A stretch of DNA of 64,000 nt from Ancrocorticia sp047602305 (GTDB taxonomy: Bacteria > Actinomycetota > Actinomycetes > Actinomycetales > Actinomycetaceae). Positions 59,949 to 64,000 of the stretch are shown piece by piece. The DNA lies in assembly GCA_047602305.1 (NCBI GenBank), contig JASGHO010000001.1:1116001-1180000 (forward strand), given 5' to 3'. Position 1 is the first letter of the stretch; each line of letters starts with the position of its first letter. Below the pieces are notes generated by a model. That model searched no databases. It was not told the DNA's origin and saw nothing but the letters and a program-made list of their open reading frames with translations. A program made the translations under genes and the position numbers.

Positions 59949-61622
59949 TTAGACCGCCACCACCGTGGGGACGATCATCGGCGAGCGGCGCAGCTTGCGC
60001 GAGACCCAACGGCCCAATACGCGGCGCATCGCCTGCTGCATGCCGTACAGGTCAGCACCCTTCTCGAGCGCCTCCTGCAACGCAACCGTCACCTCGGGAA
60101 GGATGTCGTCAAAGACGGACTGGTCCTCGGCCATGGCGCGCGCCTGAATGTGCGGGCCGGTGACGATCTGCTCGGCGTTCGGATCCACCGCGGCAAAGAC
60201 GGCAATGAAGCCCTCCTCAGCCAGGGTGCGGCGGTCCTTCAGCTCGGACTCGGTGATATCGCCGATGGAGGAGCCATCCACGTAGATCTCGTGGAACGGC
60301 ACGGAACCAACGAGGGAAACCTGACCATCGTGCATATCAATAACGGAGCCGTTCTCAGCAAGAATGACGTTCTCCGCGGGCACGCCCGTCTTTACAGCGA
60401 TGGCACCGTTGGCCACCTGGTGACGCACCTCGCCGTGGATCGGCATGGCGTAAGCGGGCTCAAGAATGTTGTAGCAGTAAAGCAGCTCGCCCTGGGCGGC
60501 ATGGCCCGAGACGTGCACCTTCGCGTTACCCTGATGCACCACGTGCGCGCCGAGCTTCATGAGCCCGTTGATGAGGCGGAACACCGAGTTCTCGTTGCCG
60601 GGGATGAGCGAGGAGGCGAACAGCACCGTGTCGCCGGGGCCCGCGCTGATCTTCGGGTGGCTCTTGTTGGCGATGCGGGCCAGCACGGCCATCGGCTCGC
60701 CCTGCGATCCGGTGGACATGTAGACGCGCTGATTCGCGGGAATATCGCGCATATCGCCAAGATCGCGCAGCACGCCCTTGGGCACATCCAGGTAACCAAG
60801 ATCGGAGGCAAGGCCCATGTTGCGCACCATCGAACGGCCCACGAAGGCAACCTTACGATTGTGGTGCGCCGCCGCATTGAGCACCTGCTGCACGCGGTGC
60901 ACATGCGAGGCAAACGAGGCGACGACGATCTGACCGGTGGCCTTGGCAAACACCTCGTCAATGACCGGAGCGATCTCAGCTTCGGAACGGACAAAACCGG
61001 GAACCTCGGCGTTGGTGGAATCACACATGAAAAGGTCCACGCCCTCTTCGCCAGCCTTGGCGAAGGCGCGCAGGTCCGTCAGGCGACCATCGAGAGGGAG
61101 CTGATCCATCTTGAAATCACCGGTGATGAGGATGTTGCCCTCGGGGGTGCGAACAAAGACAGCAAGGGCATCGGGGATCGAGTGGTTCACCGCGATGAAC
61201 TCCATCTCGAAGGGGCCGACCTTCTCCACATCGCCCTCAACCACCACGTGGGAGTGGGCGCGGATGCGGTGCTCCTGCAGCTTGGCCTCGATGAAGGCGA
61301 TGGTCAACTGGGAGCCGATGACGGGAATGTCATTACGCAGCTTGAGCAGGTAAGGCACGGCGCCAATATGATCCTCGTGGCCGTGCGTGAGCACGATCGC
61401 TTCGATGTCCTGAACGCGGTTCTTCAGGTAATCAATATCGGGAAGGATGAGATCAACGCCGGGCTGGCTTTCTTCCGGGAAAAGGACGCCACAATCGACG
61501 ACGACGAGCTTGCCTCGATACTCAAGGACGTTACAGTTTCGTCCCACCTCACCTAGGCCACCAAGGGGCACAATTCGGACGGCATCTTCGGACACGGGCG
61601 CTGGCATGACATGATTACTCAC
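59949..61622 (-). CDS. rnj: Ribonuclease J
   Basis: A 557-residue metallo-beta-lactamase/beta-CASP ribonuclease with endo- and 5'-exonuclease activity in characterised members. Motifs are LGGLGEVGRNCNVLEY, the metal site HGHEDH (80-85), NHSIPDALAV, ITGDFKMDQ, the beta-CASP TGSQGEPMAVL and VSGHAAQGELLY. GTG 61622 is taken as start; ATG 61607 would shorten it by five residues. The dapA-rnj-ftsK order is common in actinobacteria, here with one permease gene inserted. Confidence 0.95.
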   Translation of the reverse strand: MSNHVMPAPVSEDAVRIVPLGGLGEVGRNCNVLEYRGKLVVVDCGVLFPEESQPGVDLILPDIDYLKNRVQDIEAIVLTHGHEDHIGAVPYLLKLRNDIPVIGSQLTIAFIEAKLQEHRIRAHSHVVVEGDVEKVGPFEMEFIAVNHSIPDALAVFVRTPEGNILITGDFKMDQLPLDGRLTDLRAFAKAGEEGVDLFMCDSTNAEVPGFVRSEAEIAPVIDEVFAKATGQIVVASFASHVHRVQQVLNAAAHHNRKVAFVGRSMVRNMGLASDLGYLDVPKGVLRDLGDMRDIPANQRVYMSTGSQGEPMAVLARIANKSHPKISAGPGDTVLFASSLIPGNENSVFRLINGLMKLGAHVVHQGNAKVHVSGHAAQGELLYCYNILEPAYAMPIHGEVRHQVANGAIAVKTGVPAENVILAENGSVIDMHDGQVSLVGSVPFHEIYVDGSSIGDITESELKDRRTLAEEGFIAVFAAVDPNAEQIVTGPHIQARAMAEDQSVFDDILPEVTVALQEALEKGADLYGMQQAMRRVLGRWVSRKLRRSPMIVPTVVAV

Positions 61623-61713
61623 CCGCCTATTGTCTCATGTCCTCACCACGTTTGAGTACCGGGCATGGCTCACCACCGGCCGGACGCAACCAACCAACTA
61701 TTGGCCGCGGCGC

Positions 61714-61841
61714 CGTCGTCGTGCATCTTCGATGTCAGCCGACTTCCTGGCCTTCCGCCAAGTGAACCGTCAGGCTGCGTCGTCGTGCATCTTCGATCTC
61801 AGCCGACTTCCTGGCCTTCCGCCAAGTGAACCGTCAGGCTG
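61714..61841. repeat. 64-bp tandem duplication at the permease stop codon
   Basis: Two copies (61714-61777 and 61778-61841) differ at one base. Copy 2 includes the stop codon and last codons of the permease gene; copy 1 lies downstream on the minus strand. The seven-base start CGTCGTC of a third unit follows at 61842. The unit is not a multiple of three, so only the stop-proximal copy is translated. Confidence 0.9.
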
Positions 61842-63429
61842 CGTCGTCGGCCTTCTTCGAACGAGAGAAAAGCCTCGCAAGGAAGCTGTTCTTCTTGGCC
61901 TCCGCTTCGGCTTCGATACGCTCCTGCTTCGCGCGGGTCACGATGGTGGCGAATTCGACCTCGTCCACCTGTTTCTCGCCGGTGGCGATGTCGCCCAGAT
62001 CCCCGAGATAACGCACCACTTCGGAAATCATGGCGGCGGCGGGAACAGCGAGGAAGGCGCCGATAATACCGAAGAGTCCGCCGCCCACAGTGACGGAAAG
62101 CAGAACGACGACGGCGTGCATGTTCATCGCCTTGGACTGGAGCGTCGGCGAGAGGATATTTCCTTCCAACTGCTGCACCGCGATGATGAGCACGAGTACG
62201 GCCACGGCGGAGGAGAAACCGTTGGCCACCAGCGCCACCAGGACGGAGAGAGCGCCAGCGGACAAGGCACCGACGATCGGGATGAATCCACCGAAGAAGG
62301 TAATGATCGCCAGCGGGCCAGCAAGCGGAACACCGATCGCGAAGAGACCAATCCCGATGAAGAAGGCATCAATGAAGCTGACGATCGCCTGGGTGCGGAT
62401 GAAGCTGCCGAGTGTACGCCAGCAGCGGCACAGGATCTCGGTGAGGTGCCACCCCACGCGGCGTCCGGTGACGCGGCGCACCAGCGGCAGGAAGTGCTCG
62501 CCGTCCTTGAGGAAGAAGAAGGTTAGAACCAAGACGGTGAGGACCGTGACCACCGCGGAGGTGGCGGCCGAGGCGCCTGAGAGGGCCGTCTGGGTAATGG
62601 CGCTGGCCTGCCCCTGGACCCATTCGGTGGCGGTATCGATGAAGTCGTTGAGCTGCTCGATCTCGATGTTGAGGGGCGGGCCCGCCATCCAATCAAGGAT
62701 GGTCTGGATGCCCTCTGCACCCTGGTCGACCAGTTCACGCGACTGGCGCGCGACGCTCGGGGCGATGGCCCCGATAATGCCGCCGAGAATGAGGAAGAAC
62801 CCAAGGATCGTGGTGAGAACCGCGAGCGCCGGCGGGAACTTCCAACCGCGCAGGCGGGCGGTCACCGGCCACAGAATGGTGCACACGATGAGAGCCAGGA
62901 TGATCGGGAGCACCGCGCTCCAGAAGATGGCGGTTCCCTGAAGTAGCACCCAGGCCGCCACGGCAATCACGATAAAACGCAGTGCCCATCCGGCGAGCCA
63001 CTTCCCGGCACTACCGATCACTTCGCCGCGGTCGCGCTGCTCCCCCGATGACGGGTCCGACGGTGAGAGATCGGGTGACGAGGTCGGATCCGCGACTACC
63101 GCAGCGGACGTAGTCCCGGCGGAAACAGTCCCGGCCGATGCAGCCGACGCAGTCACGGCCGATGCAGTCCCGGCCGTCGCCGGAGCATTCCGAGCAGATG
63201 CACTCCGGTTCGCCCCAGTGATGACATCGGCGAAGTCGCGCCTCGACGAGCCACCACGGCCCAGTGGCAGCGGGAAATCAGCAGCGGTGCCCTGATTGGT
63301 CACAAGTTCTTTCCGTGCGAGCTGCTCGCTTGAAACGCTCTGCGTGGCGGACTTAGTGGCGGAAGCCGATTCCCGGGAGTTCTTCCTACTCGAATCCGAG
63401 GTTTCTGGAGTGCCAGTCTCTGTGCTCAT
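61834..63429 (-). CDS. AI-2E transporter family (DUF20) membrane protein
   Basis: A 531-residue permease-like protein. Residues 1-140 are hydrophilic and low in complexity (Ala/Thr/Ser/Gly with GTASAVTASAASAG-type runs). About eight membrane helices follow, with the family hallmarks LTFFFLKDGEHFLPLV, FIPIVGALSAGALSVLVAL and QQLEGNILSPTLQSKAMNMHAVVVLLSVTVGG. Substrates of this family are diverse or unknown; autoinducer export is only one case. A large inverted repeat lies 2 bp upstream of the ATG. Confidence 0.9.
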   Translation of the reverse strand: MSTETGTPETSDSSRKNSRESASATKSATQSVSSEQLARKELVTNQGTAADFPLPLGRGGSSRRDFADVITGANRSASARNAPATAGTASAVTASAASAGTVSAGTTSAAVVADPTSSPDLSPSDPSSGEQRDRGEVIGSAGKWLAGWALRFIVIAVAAWVLLQGTAIFWSAVLPIILALIVCTILWPVTARLRGWKFPPALAVLTTILGFFLILGGIIGAIAPSVARQSRELVDQGAEGIQTILDWMAGPPLNIEIEQLNDFIDTATEWVQGQASAITQTALSGASAATSAVVTVLTVLVLTFFFLKDGEHFLPLVRRVTGRRVGWHLTEILCRCWRTLGSFIRTQAIVSFIDAFFIGIGLFAIGVPLAGPLAIITFFGGFIPIVGALSAGALSVLVALVANGFSSAVAVLVLIIAVQQLEGNILSPTLQSKAMNMHAVVVLLSVTVGGGLFGIIGAFLAVPAAAMISEVVRYLGDLGDIATGEKQVDEVEFATIVTRAKQERIEAEAEAKKNSFLARLFSRSKKADDAA

Positions 63430-63431
63430 GA

Positions 63432-63508
63432 AGCCATTCTGCCCGAAACGGCGACCGCCCGGCCAGCGCCGAGCGAACTCGGGGCCGGCCGGGCGGTCGA
63501 GAATGGCT
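63432..63508. promoter_or_regulatory. Large two-tier hairpin at the permease start
   Basis: AGCCATTCT (63432-63440) pairs with AGAATGGCT (63500-63508) and CGACCGCCCGGCC (63452-63464) with GGCCGGGCGGTCG (63487-63499). The outer arm ends 2 nt from the start codon, so folding would restrict ribosome access; it could also end dapA transcription. No T run follows. Confidence 0.65.
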
Positions 63509-63587
63509 AGCTAGAGATCGCGCCGATCGGTTCAGTACGATCTCTCATCAGCCCAGATGATTGATTCCGGGGGGGGTGTCTCAAGAA

Positions 63588-63669
63588 GTTGATGCATTTT
63601 TCCGGATATATGTCACCGGCATGCCATATATGGCACGCCCGTAACATATACCCGGACTTTTGCATCGAC
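63588..63669. repeat. 82-bp imperfect palindrome
   Basis: Two 41-bp halves centred between 63628 and 63629 match as reverse complements at 32 of 41 positions. The core TGCCATATATGGCA (63622-63635) is perfect; flanking arms include ATATGT/ACATAT and GATGCA/TGCATC. It lies about 165-246 bp beyond the dapA stop. No T run follows on either side, so it is not a typical terminator. Confidence 0.85.
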
Positions 63670-63833
63670 TAATGCGCGAACCTCGATCTCACTACCCTCC
63701 GCAACACCCAAAACCCGCATCCCACAGCACAGCGAGCAAGGAGTCAATCATCTAGGAGAACTAGCAGTGAGAGATCACGCCAATGGCGGCCGCCTCTCGA
63801 GGCAACCTACGTCAGGCCTCTCGGCGGAACCTC

Positions 63834-64000
63834 TTACATCAGGCCTTCGGCTCGCAGCGTAGCTGCGAGCGCGGCAATCTGGGACTGCGAGGCGCCCACG
63901 AGCGGCAGGCGCAGCGTGGCCGAGGGGATGACACCGAGGAGCTTGAGGGCTTCCTTGGCCATGACGGCGCCCTGGCCGCCACCCATGATGGCGTTGATCA
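63834..64000 (-). CDS. dapA: 4-hydroxy-tetrahydrodipicolinate synthase, C-terminal fragment cut by window edge
   Basis: The last 55 codons plus stop of a minus-strand gene entering from the right edge. The peptide INAIMGGGQGAVMAKEALKL followed by GVIPSATLRLPLVGAS and LRAEGLM matches the DapA C-terminus. The enzyme condenses pyruvate with aspartate semialdehyde, first committed step toward DAP and lysine. Catalytic residues lie outside the window. Confidence 0.85.
   Translation of the reverse strand, partial: INAIMGGGQGAVMAKEALKLLGVIPSATLRLPLVGASQSQIAALAATLRAEGLM

Larger units (their letters stand above)
63430..63833. other. Intergenic region between dapA and the permease gene
   Basis: A 404-bp gap with no plausible gene. 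It contains the two-tier hairpin (63432-63508), an eight-G run (63569-63576), the 82-bp palindrome (63588-63669) and a short imperfect duplication of the dapA 3' end at about 63795-63850 (CAGGCCTCTCG-like motifs). Confidence 0.7.

Noticed and set aside
63588..63669. dif site or terminator
   Set aside because: The palindrome is far longer than a 28-bp dif site and lacks its 11-6-11 layout; no T run follows, so a standard terminator is unlikely.

Overview
The window is chromosomal DNA from a high-GC Gram-positive bacterium (Actinomycetota). Supporting evidence is the dcw cluster without ftsA but with sepF, yggT and divIVA downstream of ftsZ, the clgR-DUF3046-recA-recX block, a DUF222/HNH (13E12-type) gene, DUF3040, nrdR beside a LysM gene and lexA, and LexA boxes of the form TCGAAC-N4-GTTCGA. 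MurE carries DDPH where meso-DAP enzymes carry DNPR. With the gene order, this points (inference) to an Actinomycetaceae-like organism, perhaps near Trueperella/Arcanobacterium, with a Lys- or Orn-type wall. No prophage, insertion sequence, CRISPR array, rRNA or tRNA was found.

Layout. 1-3495: dnaE, minus strand, C-terminus off the left edge. 3.8-5.8 kb: DUF222/HNH gene with its own SOS box, followed by two tandem-repeat arrays. 6.1-27.5 kb, all minus: the division and cell-wall block, read mraZ-rsmH-ftsL-ftsI-murE-murF-mraY-murD-ftsW-murG-murC-ftsQ-ftsZ-pgeF-sepF-yggT-divIVA-lspA-RluD-type synthase-GNAT. From rsmH to ftsQ the genes abut or overlap, most by 4 nt. 27.5-40 kb: DUF3040 protein, dinB, spermidine-synthase-like gene, MFS permease, PAC2 protein, HelR-like helicase, serA and an acyl-CoA ligase. 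40-53.9 kb: nrdR, LysM protein, lexA, ldh, dinG, hflX, RsmC-like methyltransferase, dapF, miaA, miaB, recX, recA, DUF3046, clgR. 54.1-64 kb: cinA, pgsA, a CapA-like lipoprotein, ftsK, RNase J, an AI-2E-family permease and the 3' end of dapA.

How it works together. Three themes dominate. (1) Precursor synthesis and septation: lipid I/II assembly (MurC-F, MraY, MurG) sits with the FtsW/FtsI synthase pair, FtsQ/L, FtsZ, SepF and DivIVA, with MraZ at the head beside its probable operator. (2) A LexA/SOS regulon visible from the DNA: boxes lie before recA, in the lexA/LysM divergent region (four boxes), and before the DUF222/HNH gene. The LysM membrane protein is placed like mycobacterial ChiZ, suggesting damage-induced division arrest. 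(3) tRNA modification, RNA turnover and ribosome rescue genes (miaA, miaB, hflX, RNase J).

What stands out. Several core proteins have long low-complexity tails encoded by in-frame repeats: LspA (about 125 residues before its first membrane helix), FtsW (about 187 basic residues), FtsQ, FtsL and the PAC2 protein. Several intergenic regions contain short tandem or phased arrays with unrelated motifs but a similar 18-24 bp period (5833-5940, 5988-6107, 27729-27860, 28458-28537, 59766-59888). An 82-bp imperfect palindrome lies downstream of dapA (63588-63669). These are the best candidates for undescribed biology here; their functions are unknown.
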